A DNA stretch of 64,000 bases from Candidula unifasciata (GCA_905116865.2 CAJHNH020004713.1:1-64000); one strand, 5' to 3'; positions 51,700 through 63,388 are shown, counted from the first letter of the stretch. Program-made: numbers and translations. The notes: generated from the sequence alone by a model not told the origin.

Positions 51700-52442
51700 T
51701 ATACATCAAAGTGACTAGGGATTTTGGTGGAATAATCAACACTGAAAAGACAGAAATAATGTCAATAGGAAAAAAGAAAACAGATCTAAACATAACAATA
51801 GAATACAAAGGCATTAAACAGGCATCTGAGTTTAAATATCTGGGAACTACATTTACCGAAGATGGGAAATTGGATAAAGAAATTGACATTAGATGCAGTA
51901 AAGCAAACCAAGTATTGGGACAGCTAGCCCCCCCCCCCCCCCCCCCCCTCTTACAGCATAAGACAATCCCAATCAGCACAAAGAGACATCTTATTCAAAG
52001 CATATTTATTCCAACTCTGTGCTACCAGTGCCAGACATGGTCACTCACAACAAACCATAAAAGAAAATTAGTAACCACGGAAATGAGATGTCTGAGAAGG
52101 GCTGTAGGAGTGACCATAAGAGATAAGATCAGGAATGAGATCATAAGAGAACAAGTCGGCACAGAACCAATTCTGGATTACATACAAAGACAGCAAGTGA
52201 AATGGTTTGCCCACTTAGAGAGAATGCCTTGTGACACCATACCATACAAAGCATACATGGGAAGAGAAGAAGGACGTAGAGCACGGGGTAGACCAAGAAC
52301 AAGATGGAAGGATAACATCAGAGAAACTCTACAACAGTACGATGTGCCTATGGTCCAGGCAGCCAGAAGAGCTAGAAACAGAACCTTATATCTCCCTCGA
52401 CACCCACAGCGGTAAAAGAGGAAGCGAAGAAGAAGAAGAATC
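51700..52442 (+). mobile_element. 5'-truncated non-LTR retrotransposon: RT C-terminal part with (GAA)n tail
   Basis: A 234-codon open frame starts GGIINTEKTEIMSIGKKK, then IEYKGIKQASEFKYLGTTFT, IPTLCYQCQTW, KWFAHLERMP and GRRARGRPRTRWKDNIRETL. These are the classic thumb and C-terminal blocks of the reverse transcriptase of endonuclease-encoding LINEs. No catalytic YxDD is present because the copy is truncated 5' of it. A poly-C run (about 51930-51948) codes a proline tract and is probably an expansion. It ends in a GAAGAAGAAG tail. The frame is intact for its length, so the copy is fairly young. Confidence 0.88.
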
Positions 52443-52794
52443 ACAAAATACAATACTGCTACAACAAATAATTACGTTAGTAATTAAATATTTATAAATA
52501 AACAGACTGATTACAGAAATTAGTAAAATGAAAGGAAAATGTATGTGCTCCAACACTGTCAACTGTATGCTGACAACAGAGACGCAATCTGGCCTGTTCC
52601 AACCACACTGAAGACAAAACTGTATGGTACACGAGAGGATATGGATTGCACGATAGCTTTCATAAAGTCTACCGGCCTCCTGATAAAAGTTTTCTGACAG
52701 AAGGATCGAAGAAGAAGAAGAATATGAACCACTTAGTAATGTATAAGTACTCGTGAGCCCAGCCATCTAGTTTAGCCCCAATCCACGCCACGAA

Positions 52795-52925
52795 AGCGGC
52801 GTTTAGGATACTCTCGGCGGTGGTAGTAAAGTCCCCGGAAGTACACAATTGACACGTGACTGAGGCCCTGTTAGGGTATATTTTTGGCCTCGATAATTTG
52901 GGACCGTTATTCGGAGGATAGCCAT
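52795..52925. mobile_element. Partial copy of the 49.5-kb MITE
   Basis: Shares GAAGTACACAATTGACACGT, GACTGAGGCCCTGTTAGGGT and the terminal ACCGTTATTCGGAGGATAGC with 49600-49695; the left end is missing or altered. Confidence 0.68.
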
Positions 52926-53139
52926 AATTTTATATAATAATATTATATATAGTAATAATTTTGGCTCCTATCAGAATGATTATCAGGTCAGTTGTTTATA
53001 AAAATGTGAGTCTTGGAATTGAACGTCTTGTGTGCTACTGGCTTGAAAAGGGTCCTTTAATGTGCAGAACTGCTATGCTGAATAAATCAGTCCGGTGCCA
53101 TATCCACACTAAGAGTTTGTTTATGTGGATATCGAGCTC

Positions 53140-53680
53140 TTTCCGTCTCTTGACCTCCAGCACTTTCTATTTCTTGCTCTCCATCACTTACTTTCTGTCT
53201 CTTGACCTCCAACACTTTCTATCTCTTGCTCTCCATCACTTACTTTCTGTCTCTTGACCTCCAGCACTTTCTATCTCTTGCTCTCCATCACTTACTTTCT
53301 GTCTCTTGACCTCCAGCACTTTCTATTTCTTGCTCTCCATCACTTACTTTCTGTCTCTTGACCTCCAGCACTTTCTATTTCTTGCTCTCCATCACTTACT
53401 TTCTGTCTCTTGACCTCCAGCACTTTTTATCTCTTGCTCTCCATCACTTACTTTCTGTCTCTTGCTCTCCATCACTTACTTTCTGTCTCTTGACCTCCAG
53501 CACTTTCTGTCTCTTGCTCTCCATCACTTACTTAATGTCTCTTGACCTCCAGCGCTTTCTATCTCTTGCTCTCCATCACTTACTTTCTGTCTCTTGACCT
53601 CCAGCACTTTTTATCTCTTGCTCTCCATCACTTACTTTCTGTCTCTTGACCTCCAGCACTTTGTCTCTTGATATCAAGCA

Positions 53681-53754
<74 letters not shown>

Positions 53755-54015
53755 ATATCAAGCACTTTTTTTGTCCCTTGAGCTCCAACACTTTGTCTCT
53801 TGATCTCCAGCACTTTCTATCTCTTAATCTATAAAAATTTGTCTCTTGACCTCATGCACATTCTGTCCAATGATCTCAAGCACTTTTTGTCTCCTGGTCT
53901 CAGAGGCACTTTATGTTTCTTGGTCCCAGGTACTTTCTGTCTCTTGGTCTCAGGCACTTTGTTTCTTGGTCTCGAACACTTTCTATCTCTTGACCTCCAG
54001 CACTTTCCGTCTCTT
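53140..54015. repeat. 52-bp minisatellite, (CT)n block and degenerate units
   Basis: About ten copies of a 52-bp unit (CTTGACCTCCAGCACTTTCT then CTTGCTCTCCATCACTTA), a perfect (CT)n from about 53684 to 53752 flanked on both sides by TTGATATCAAGCACTTT, and then shorter degenerate CTCTTGxxCTCxxGCACTTT units. Confidence 0.88.
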
Positions 54016-54404
54016 ACCCCTAGCAGTACACTCAGTCAATGCTGTTCAATAATATCTTATACCTACCTAAATCTTCCATCAGATTAGTCCTTCACTGTAT
54101 TTTTTAAAAGAGTGGTGAGTTTTTTTTTTTTTTTTTTTCTAAATTAATTTGCTTTTTTTTAAATTTTTATCTGGCATTATCTGTCTTTTAACCCTAGCTT
54201 CACTGTTACCTCATTTGATAGCTTTTGTTTCTTGGAAGTGTATCCTGTGCTTTTTCTGTATGAGCATTTCTAGTCTATATATATATATTTTTTTTTTTTT
54301 TGGGGGGGGGGGGGGTGGATTGCTTTTTTTAAATTCTTGACATATTACAATTATTAACACCCACACATACAAAATGCACAAGATTTGTGTATATATTTTT
54401 GTGT

Positions 54405-54665
54405 ATATGTCTTCTTCGCATTGAGTTACTGTAAACTCAGGTTGAAAGTTGTGGTTGTTTGTCCACTTCTGGACTTCGAACGTGTTCCAGAACTTGAGTG
54501 TTGCATGCACATCCAGTTTACAGATCAGGCTTATTTGTATGGAGACTGTTGGTTACGTGCCTCTCCAACTTCGAAGAAAACCCCTAATTAATTAGTCAAC
54601 TTGTACAACATACTTGTTAGGCAGGGAGTCTATTCTTGTTTTCCTACATCTGGTCACAGTATCTC
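54405..54665 (-). mobile_element. Family A SINE-like copy
   Basis: Includes TTGTCCACTTCTGGACTTCG, GGAGACTGTTGGTTACGTGC and ACTTGTACAACATACTTGTT. It lies upstream of the QSER1/PRR12-like exons. Confidence 0.7.
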
Positions 54666-54859
54666 ACACAGGGAAAATGTATATTTAAAAACCTTTTTTT
54701 TTTTTAAATAATGCCTTATGACATTGTATATTTTGGTGGCCTGTATTATAGATCATTTATCACTGTGTATTGCGTCAGTATTGCGCAGGATGCTTTTCCT
54801 TAAATATTTCATGGAACTTATTTTAGGCTGGATGAACTCCCTAGTTCAGATCGTCATCA

Positions 54860-55115
54860 TGATCATCACGTGCCTTGTCATCTGGCCTAGTCATTCATGC
54901 GTCTCCACAGATCTTGGTATTTGGTGTTCCGGATCAGTTCCACTGATGATGATATTCCTCCATGCCACTATCTTAAGCCACCCACCGTCTCTTGCTCTGC
55001 CTCTTCTACCAGTGATATTTTCCACTGCTCCTTTTCTCATCATGTGAACAAAGAACCTTGTTTGTCTCCTGAATGTTGTAAATAATGTTGCACTTTCATT
55101 AGCTATTTCCATGCA
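54860..55115 (-). mobile_element. LINE 3' tail fragment (FFVHMMRKGAVENITGRRGR type)
   Basis: Minus strand reads RRQTRFFVHMMRKGAVENIT, GRRGRARDGGWLKIVAWRNI and TDPEHQIPRSVETHE, clearly the same family as 8140-8395 ([13 protein letters not shown]). Confidence 0.72.
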
Positions 55116-55869
55116 GTCATTGTTAGTTATTCGAGCCCAGATAAGTTTTATAGAATTTCTGTTTGTTGCCTAGCAGATTATGTCCAGTATGCCTAAAAGC
55201 TTGGTGAAAGGGCCCTAACTTGTTTGAGAACATTATCTCAGAAGACTTGAGAAGAGCTGTTAAAATACAGCCATTACTGCCTGTTCTGACCACTTTTGCA
55301 AGAGCTCTTTTGGCCTGAGGAAATAGGGCCTCATGGCTGGTGTTGTTGCCCCTGACTGCAGATTTTGTTTCCACCCCCAGAAAGAAAAAAAATCAGAACG
55401 TGGAGGAACCCAGGTCCCCTGCATGAGTGCCCAGCTTTCTTAACCATTCAGCCAGCGGTAGCTTTAAAAGTACACTGCCAGTTTTTGTTTAATTAACCAC
55501 CATTAGTGTATGTTCAGTTTGACCCGAGCTGTATTTCCTGTATGCACCATCAGTACTTCTTTGCCTTATTCTGCTTTGTTGTGTACTTTGTATCCCCTGA
55601 TGAAGCATAGGCCCCCCTCAAACGACTCCTGCCAGATCACCCTGTTCTTTACTGTCACATGCAGCTCACCCTGTGTCCTCCGATTAGTAGTTATCAGTTT
55701 TTTAAAGACTTTTTCATGGTTTTGGTTTTTTTTCTATGGTATTTTACGAGATGAGGTAACCCTGCCCTTATTCACCTCTGCCTGGTAGGGTACACTGTTA
55801 CTTTGATTTATTTTGTGTAAGCATCTTGGCGAATAACCAGTGGCCCTATCATGTATGCTGAATCTTCGT

Positions 55870-56132
55870 TCCCTCGAGGTTCTGGGATCCCTTTGTGGCG
55901 AAAACCCAAAAGCATGTTATAGAGTCGACTAATTGGGAGCTTTCTTCGAAGTCAGAATGCATTTGCCTGAGAGGTAAGGAACCAACAGTCTGCATATAAA
56001 TGAGTCAGATTTGTGAAATGGATGTGCATGTAAGACTCAGGTTCTGGAACGGTACTAGCGTCCAAAGGTGGGTGAACAACCAGATCATTCTGGTGGAATT
56101 TACAGCCATTGAAAGTGAAGAAGAAGAAGTGT
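55870..56132 (+). mobile_element. Family A SINE-like copy
   Basis: Plus orientation: AAGCATGTTATAGAGTCGAC, GCCTGAGAGGTAAGGAACCA, TCTGCATATAAATGAGTCAG and a GAAGAAGAAG tail at 56119-56129. Confidence 0.75.
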
Positions 56133-56267
56133 GTTGAATTTGACCTGATATGTGTTTGTTTAATGCACCATAGGTTATGTTTGTTGAATTTGACCTAATC
56201 TGTATTTGTTTAGTGCACCATTAGTCACATATATTGAATTTGACATGATCTGTATTTGTTTAAACAG

Positions 56268-56421
56268 AACTGTTTCAAGCCAGTAGGACAGATTTCATTG
56301 CAAACATCTCAAAGCATGGATCCAAACCACTGGAACACATACAATTTACAATATGGTCATTCTACACCAAGTGGTCTGCCTTCTGCTCACTCGTCACTCA
56401 CAAGACTTGATCTGACCTCAG
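56268..56421 (+). CDS. QSER1/PRR12-like gene, first recognisable coding exon
   Basis: Acceptor TTGTTTAAACAG, donor GTAATT. The frame is open throughout; the first ATG at 56316 gives MDPNHWNTYNLQYGHSTPSG then LPSAHSSLTRLDLTS and one base that joins the next exon as Gly-Leu-Gly-Leu. The frame is also open before the ATG (CFKPVGQISLQTSQS), so coding could begin in an earlier exon not found in 51-56 kb. Confidence 0.65.
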
Positions 56422-59400
56422 GTAATTCCAAATTTCCTCTTGTAGTGGTGGTGTTTTTGTGGTTGCTTTGTATTTTTCTTCTGTAACCAATTAGTTCAGA
56501 AAGTTTACCATTCATTTAAAAACTTTTTATTATTATTTCCATAACTTCGCACTGCGGGTCTTCGCAGAGGAAAATATTGTGTTGCATATATAATATGTAT
56601 ACACCCTGTGCGGATTCTGAGGCCCCACAAGAATATACCCACTGCCTTCCTATTAGTCCACTTCATTCCTAGTCAGAGTGCATCTGCCCGAGGCAGGAAA
56701 CCAACAATTTGCATACAGATAAGCCAGGTCTGTAAAATGGATGTGCATGCAACAAGATATTCTGGAGCACTGCTCAAGTCTAAGGTGGGGGAACCACCAG
56801 AACTTTTAGCCAGTCGGTGAATACAAAGAAGAAGAACATTTGAATCCTGAAAGAGATCAACATGCGTCCAGTGACTTTGGATATCTATCCTTTTGTCAGT
56901 AAATCCGAGGTGCAGTATCTGTTCTTACTAATCTGTTGATCTAAATCCCAGTTGAGAGCTTATTTATCGGTTTTTACTAATCTGTTGATCTAAATCTGGG
57001 GTTGAGAACTTATTTGGTCTTACTAATCTGTTGATCTAAATCTGGGGTCGAGAACTTATTTGGTCTTACTAATCTGTTGATCTAAATCCCAGTTGAGAAC
57101 TTATTTATCGGTTTTTACTAATCTGTTGATCTAAATCTAGGGTTGAGAACTTATTTGGTCTTACTAATCTGTTGATCTAAATCCCAGTTGAGAACTTATT
57201 TATCGGTTTTTACTAATCTGTTGATCTAAATCTGGGGTTGAGAACTTATTTGGTCTTACTAATCTGTTGATCTAAATCTGGGGTCGAGAACTTATTTGGT
57301 CTTACTAATCTGTTGATCTAAATCTGGGGTCGAGAACTTATCTGTTTTTCTAATCTGTTGATCTAAATCTGGGGTTAAGATTATATTTATCTGTTCTTAC
57401 TAATCTGTTGATCTAAATCTGGGGCCGAGAACTTTCCAGGCTGTATAAAGGCCTGGAAACAATTTTACAGGAGCTCTAATTATAACCTCCTTAGAGGTTG
57501 TACAGGGTATCTGAGATGTGCCCCGGTTTTCTGCCATCCCCATCCAGATCTCATTGTGTCAAACCTTCAGGTAGCTTGAACTGGGCAAACAGCATGCACT
57601 CATACATTTGGTCTAGCCTTGTCAAAGCATTTGTACTTAAATGTTTAGCCAAGTATAGGAGGCCAGCTTTTAATTTATAATTTTGTTTAGACCACGAGTG
57701 CAAAAAAAAAGTGTCCCCGCCCCTGATCTAAATAAAAAGAAGACAAATAGTTTGTATTGGCTCTGTATAACTCTTTAAAAAAAAATAAACTCTGTGCCAT
57801 CTCTATAATGAAGGTTGGTTTCAATGTACCAGCTGTTGTCTTTAAGTATATTATCTGGTGAGCCCCATTCTCTTCCACAGCGACCCTCTTATTACTACCT
57901 AACAACTACGAGAGCAGGTTTTTATCTTCAAAGACCGTCCACCACAGGAATCCTAGTAATCGAGGATCAAGAAATTATAAGTTGTTTAAAAAAAGGACCT
58001 CTTCTCTTTAGTTTACGTTCACATTACCCAAACAAACTCAGTTAATCTTTCTTCTTCACTTCTTCCCGTTATCTCATCAAAGTTTGGTGGTTAAGTGTAA
58101 GCATATTCTTTATGCTGTTCCTGATGTGTTACATTTCTTTAAAGCTCACCAAGATACTGTTGTTCATTGTTTTTTTTAATGGTCTTCCTGTTATTTTGTT
58201 TTCATTGTATTTCTTGAGCATGGCTTTCTGTGGCAGTTAGTACCAGGGCATTTTTGACGATAACAAACCATCTCATTTGTTGCTCTTGGAGGAACTCTAT
58301 CACTGGTTTCAGTCCTGATATTTTAATTTATATTTTTTAATTATTATGATAATGATAACTCCTCACATAAGAGAGTAAAATAGAGGGTTGTTTGACCTAG
58401 CAGCATAAAGCTACTCCCAAAAAAATGTGTTTTTCCAAACTAAATAACAAGGATAGTATTCCTTGCTAAAAACATTTGGGCTTTGTAACTATTTTGAAAC
58501 TCATTGGGTAAAGATTTGTTGTAAAGTTCTAGCACTAGAGTCTCACACACCCACTGGTTTCGAAGCTTAGGAAAGATAGATCTGTGCAGCAGTCACTGTA
58601 AAAATAGTTCTGCCTGGGAAAAATTTCCTTTACTTTTGTGTGTGCTTTATGTTTAGTATTAGAAAAAAAAAGTTTTTTTTTTTTTAATTAGGGAATGATA
58701 ACGAAAAGTAATTATGTGAGGCAATGACTTTTTAAAGCACTGTTTGTGAAAAAAAAAATGTTTTTGCAGACACAAACACATTGCACAATTTATTGCCTGA
58801 CAGATTTCATTGTCTTGCCAGGTGCATTACTACATAGTTAAATCAACATATAATGAAGCCACCAAAAAAAAAGACCTAAAAAAATTCATATTGTCAGATT
58901 ACACTGTACATCTGTCCATCAAAAATTCAGCCACATGATTACAATAATAGTTTAAATTTATCACATGGTCTTTCTGTTTACATAAAACGGGAGAGCTCAG
59001 TTTTATTGATACAGCCTTGGCTACTTTTTTGGTAAATGTGTTTTCAGTATATGATGAATAATTCTTAAGGTACAGTCTTATCGACTACATACCCAGTCAA
59101 GAAAATTACATCCTGTCAAAGAATTAAGTTTGAAAGGACTTGTTGATTTCATCTGTTTTTGTACTCTAGCAAGTTTACAAAACTGAGTCGTATTTATTGT
59201 CTTGTATTTTCAGGACTAGGCTTAAGTCATGCCTTACAGTCAAGTCATGGCTCTCTTGGGGGTAGGCCGGTTTCGGCTATTCCAACAGTCAGCTACTCAG
59301 GGCTTGCAATGCCCATTCTGGATCCAATTGCTGCAGGAATCTCAGCCTCACAGAGCCACAAAACCATGTCCCTTGCATCTAGTCAGCTTATGTTTGAGCA

Positions 59401-62400
59401 GCAGCTTCGGGGTGCAGAGCAGCAGTCACAGTCAATGGGCCGCTACGATGGCTCAAAAAGTTTCAGAACGGATGGCATGGTTAGAAATCAGCTGTTTGAA
59501 GCTGCAGCTGCGAGGGCATTGAGCACAAGTAACCTTCTCCTTCCTCCCTGTACAATCAGTTTGGTGCTATATTGTCCGACGTGTCCATGTCCATGCCCTC
59601 AGTGTCCACTGTGTCACCCACATCGGGGTCTTCTGTTGGTAGCCTAGCAGTGTCCAAGTCTAATCAACAACACATGCATGACCCACCGCCTGCTCACAGT
59701 TCAAGTTCTGTTCGGCTCAGCAGCATGCAGAGAAATCCTCATGCTTCTGACATACTATATGGTAGAGGTCCAGAAGCTCTTATCCCTTCAAGCCTAGCCC
59801 AAATCAGCTCTCTCTACAATTCAGTGTCCTTGGGTAAGCAGAGTTTGGGAGCTGCTCAGCAACAGTCACTCAGTAGACAAACACCCGTGCATACCCAACA
59901 TGGGTTTTCCTCTAACAGTGATATTGAAGACCTATCCTCCAATTCTCAGAACCAAATTTACACTTCCTATGCAAGTTTGGCAGTTTCAGATTCTCAGGAC
60001 TTCTCTGCGGCTCAGTTGTCTGGAGAAATCAGCTATGAAGCAGTGAGCCCAGCACCAATAAATGAAAGTTCTCAGAACAATCCAGAACATTCGTCCTTCT
60101 CTATAGTTCAGTTCCCTGAACTTATCAACCTCACACCAGAACACGCCCACACATTGGCAGACAAATTTCAGGAAAATGATTTCCGTCTCAAAGTAGATTC
60201 GCGGATCCAACAGCATCAAGATGCCTTGAATGCTTCTCACCAGTCTCAGAGGCATGAGCTGGGATCATCTCTCAGACTACCCAAAGATATGTCCAGCTTT
60301 CATTCATCTATGTTGTCCATGCAGGTGGCTCAGCGTGGTGGCCAGTTCCAGCCCAATATGACAATGAGTCAAAGTTTGTCTCAGCTCCAGTCTGCCTCAT
60401 TAAATAGCCAATTATCTCCACTACTTCAGGGCTCGTTGACCACCATGTCTATGTCTATGCAACAGTCTCCAGCACCAATCTCTGTCCAGGCACCAGCAGA
60501 TTCCACCACCAAACCTAAACGATCCAGGGGCAGGAAGAAGAAAGGGGAGCCGACAGTTACAGGAGATCAGGCAGAAGGTGGCAAGAAATCCAGCTCCACT
60601 GAGGCCTTTTCTCCTGGGAGCCAGCAGCAATCACACATACCCCACCATTCTCCAATACTGAATATGCCACTAACTTCCCAACATGTTTCCACATTGCCTA
60701 TGGGATCTCACAGCAGTTCAGTACATCAGAGCTTTAGAAACCCTGGCAGCAATCAGTTTACCTCACGGGATGCTCAGAGGGCTCAAACTCCTTCCATGCA
60801 GCAGACTTACTCAGTTCAAGATCATCAAAATCATGGTTATGCTCCAATTCACAGCCCCAAGATTTCTCATCAGAATTTAGCTCGATCACAGTCAGAGTTT
60901 GCATTGCCTAACAGTGTGCCCAATGAAAAGCCCCTGTCGCAACCGTCATCCTGTAAGCAGCAGAAAAAGTCGGGCCCGCCCACTCCTAAAAGTAGCAGCA
61001 GTCAGAGCGGTCAGATGTTCAGATCAAACATTCCAGACAATCAGCAGCATATTCAGAACTTTGCAAGTCATGCGGTTCTCATGGGGAATAGTGGCCAACA
61101 AAGGGGATCCCCTATGCAAGAAGGTCGATCAGGTGGCATGAGTCGGGTGTCGAATTTTGATAATTCTCAGCAGAAGATGGCTTGTCAGATGTCACCGCTT
61201 GGGCAGCCTTCTCCTCAAGGCAGCATTGGATCTGATGCCAGCGGTTTCGGCTCTAGTAAAATTGGTAATTCAGGCCACATGATGGGGTCTGTTTCTCAGA
61301 CTTCTTTGGACTCAAGGCCAGTGAGTGTTGAACCTACCGCAATGTCTCATGCCTATGAACAAGGGCATTCCACTGGATTGATCATAGACTCACAAGATCC
61401 AGGACATTTCCAGATCGACTTCTCAGCCCAGCCATTTCTGGAGCAGTTGGTTGGTGTTCAACCTGCCATGGGCATGCAGTCTTCAGGCTTCACCCATACC
61501 ACATCAGAAAATGGTGAAGTGGTGTTCACAACTCTGGTTACACCAGCAGAAAATGCTCGGCTGCAGCAGCAGCATAACTCTGCTACCAATGAAGGGTTTA
61601 GACCTACTTATCACGGAGAACCTGTTCATGAGATTCAAGCAATAGGGCCGGTTGGTGGTCACTTAGGAATGGAAGATGGGTCCTTTAATGCGTTCTTTGA
61701 CAGTCAGAGAGAGATGGAGCAACAAAGTAACATGAGTGGCTCACACCAACAAGCCACGCCAGAGCCGGAGAGAATGACTCTGACTTTTATGCCTCATGTG
61801 GCTGAGGATGACGAGCTTGGTCATTTCAGTCAAATCAGCCAGCCGGTGCCTATGGTCAGTTTGGTCAAGAGAGAGCCCCAAGAACCGGGGCACAGGCCCC
61901 CATCAAAAGGTTCCTTCCAGGAGTCATTTTTAAGTTATCTTCAAGGACACAAACAGGAGACTTTGTCTAGTGTCTCTGCCTCTTCAGTTACCAAAAAACC
62001 CCAACTCCCCAAATACATCCCGGAGCCACGCAGACCGAAGCCTCCTCCAGCTCCTGCTCAGCCTAAAGAGAAAATCAGTGTCTCCGATGCAGAAGACAGT
62101 CTGGGTGCCGCTAGCAGCAGGGTCAAAGACTCCATTTCCAGTCTCAGTGATAATGATAACTCCTCACACAAGAGTGAGAGTGATAGAGAGGGTTACTCTG
62201 TTCAGAGGACCAGTGAGCTAGCTGTGAGGATTACTCTTCCAAAGAACAAGAAAAATAAGTTTGGACCTTTTGCTGAATTGTCCCATTTAAAACAGAAAAA
62301 TATTAGCAGGGATAAGGAGGGGCTGCTGAAAAGAAAGAGGAAGAAGGGCAAAAGGCTGGCTTCTGAAGAAGAAGAAGACTATATGCCTGGCAGCCAGATG

Positions 62401-62524
62401 TCTGAGGATGATGCAGACGTTCATTTAGAGGAAGTATTATCTCGGGAGCCAACACCTCCTCCTGCCAGGACATCTATTGGCAGGAAAGCCAAGGACAAAT
62501 GCATCGAAAAAACCAGAATACATG
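56316..62524 (+). CDS. 5' part of a Ser/Gln-rich nuclear protein gene, possibly QSER1/PRR12 family (partial)
   Basis: Two coding exons in phase encode about 1,140 residues; no stop is reached before a donor at 62525, so the gene continues beyond the window or in exons I cannot see. The protein is disordered, rich in Ser, Gln, Pro and Met. It has an AT-hook-like KPKRSRGRKKK, a psi-K-x-E site VKRE, a block FQESFLSYLQGHKQETLSS like the FxxSFLxFLxxG block of QSER1/PRR12, acidic Ser-rich stretches, and a basic KRKRKKGKR signal. QSER1/PRR12 are chromatin-associated proteins, one protecting bivalent promoters from DNA methylation. The assignment rests on that short block and composition, so it is tentative; the family's DUF4211 C-terminal domain is outside the window. 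Confidence 0.5.
56600..56842 (+). mobile_element. Family A SINE-like copy inside the intron of the QSER1/PRR12-like gene
   Basis: Plus orientation with GAGTGCATCTGCCCGAGGCA, GATAAGCCAGGTCTGTAAAA and a GAAGAAGAA tail. Confidence 0.72.
56920..57436. repeat. 46-bp minisatellite (CTAATCTGTTGATCTAAATC type)
   Basis: About 11 copies, two variants (GGTTTTTACTAATC and GGTCTTACTAATC) in partly alternating order. In the intron of the QSER1/PRR12-like gene. Confidence 0.88.
57437..59213. other. Intron of the QSER1/PRR12-like gene, nothing coding seen
   Basis: Contains a short relic of a LINE tail near 57790-57840 and an A/T-rich stretch. About 40 bp at 58346-58390 resemble part of the downstream exon (see findings). 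Confidence 0.5.
59214..62524 (+). CDS. QSER1/PRR12-like gene, large exon with one frame break
   Basis: Acceptor TTGTATTTTCAG, then LGLSHALQSSHGSLGG to ALSTSN in one frame. From 59533 the coding continues one frame away as PSPSSLYNQFGAILSDVSMS and stays open for 3 kb to IEKTRIH and donor GTCAGT. Adding one C to the CC at 59533-59534 would restore a single frame, so a one-base deletion (consensus error or true mutation) is the simplest reading. The AT-hook-like motif is at about 60509-60550, the FLSYLQG block at about 61915-61970, the basic signal at about 62325-62355. Confidence 0.72.
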
Positions 62525-62671
62525 GTCAGTGTTTCCTTTTTTGTAGTTTTAATTTTATTGGTTTGTTGGTTTCACTTATCAAGCTTTTCACTATTTACCT
62601 GTGGTGCTTGTCCGTCATTAGGCAGTATATTTATTCCTGCATTACCATTCAAATCAGTGTCAGTCTCTCCT

Positions 62672-62940
62672 ATTAGTGTTCACTGGCTGTAAACTCAGGA
62701 AAGAATGTCAGGTTGTTCGTTTACTTTTAGGCCTTGGTCTTGTTCCAGAGCTTTATTTTTGTGCACATTTCCATTGCACATATTTGGTCTGCTTGTATGC
62801 AGACTGTTGGTTCCTCACCTCTCAGACAGATGTACTCTAAATGAAACACCCCTAATTAGTTGCCTTTTACTGCATTCTTGTTAGACTGAGTTTATTCCCC
62901 ACAACCCACCCACCCACCCACCCACCCACCCTCGTTCTAA
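62672..62940 (-). mobile_element. Family A SINE-like copy
   Basis: Reversed: GTTCACTGGCTGTAAACTCA, GCAGACTGTTGGTTCCTCAC, CCTAATTAGTTGCCTTTTAC, ending at a (CCCA)n microsatellite at about 62903-62930. A second partial copy follows at 62990-63165. Confidence 0.72.
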
Positions 62941-62989
62941 AATGTGGCCCACAGGACCCAGGCTGGGATATGTGACAGTAATGTTTCTT

Positions 62990-63165
62990 ATCACAGACAT
63001 CAGAAGAAGACTTGAGTTTTGCCTGCACTTTGGTTTTATCCAGGCTTATATTAATGAAGACTGTTGGTTCTTGCCTCTCAGGCAGAGATACTCTGATTTC
63101 GAAGAACACACCTCTGATAAGTCTACTTTTACGTCCTGGTTGTTGTTGGAGGTGGAAGGGTCTAT
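62990..63165 (-). mobile_element. Family A SINE-like copy, truncated
   Basis: Reversed: GAAGACTGTTGGTTCTTGCC, CTCTGATTTCGAAGAACACA; lacks the part next to the AAG tail. Confidence 0.55.
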
Positions 63166-63388
63166 TTGCATGTTATGAGAGAAGGGAAACTGGAACATGT
63201 GACCACTGGGAAGACTTATAGTATGAAGGCAAGGTTGGAAAGACTTATAGAGGAGAGCAAGGTTGGAAAGACTTATAGAGGAAGGCAAGGTGAGCAGATT
63301 CTTTACAACCTTTTGCAGGGTATCAGCAGCTTATGGGGAGAGATGATCACCCAGGCCAGTCTGTAGGGCACTTGATGATGATGTCCTG
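63165..63388 (+). mobile_element. LINE 3' tail fragment with internal triplication
   Basis: Reads HVMREGKLEHVTTGKTYSMK then QILYNLLQGISSLWGEMITQ, ending in TTGATGATGATG. Between them a 27-bp piece (AAGGTTGGAAAGACTTATAG) occurs about three times in tandem. Confidence 0.65.

Noticed and set aside
53576..53834. ORFs rich in alternating Arg-Glu or Ser-Leu
   Set aside because: Translations of the perfect (CT)n run.
59529..59559. A 31-nt GTAACC...CAG intron at the frame break of the QSER1/PRR12-like exon
   Set aside because: Removing it joins the wrong frames; a single missing base explains the data better.
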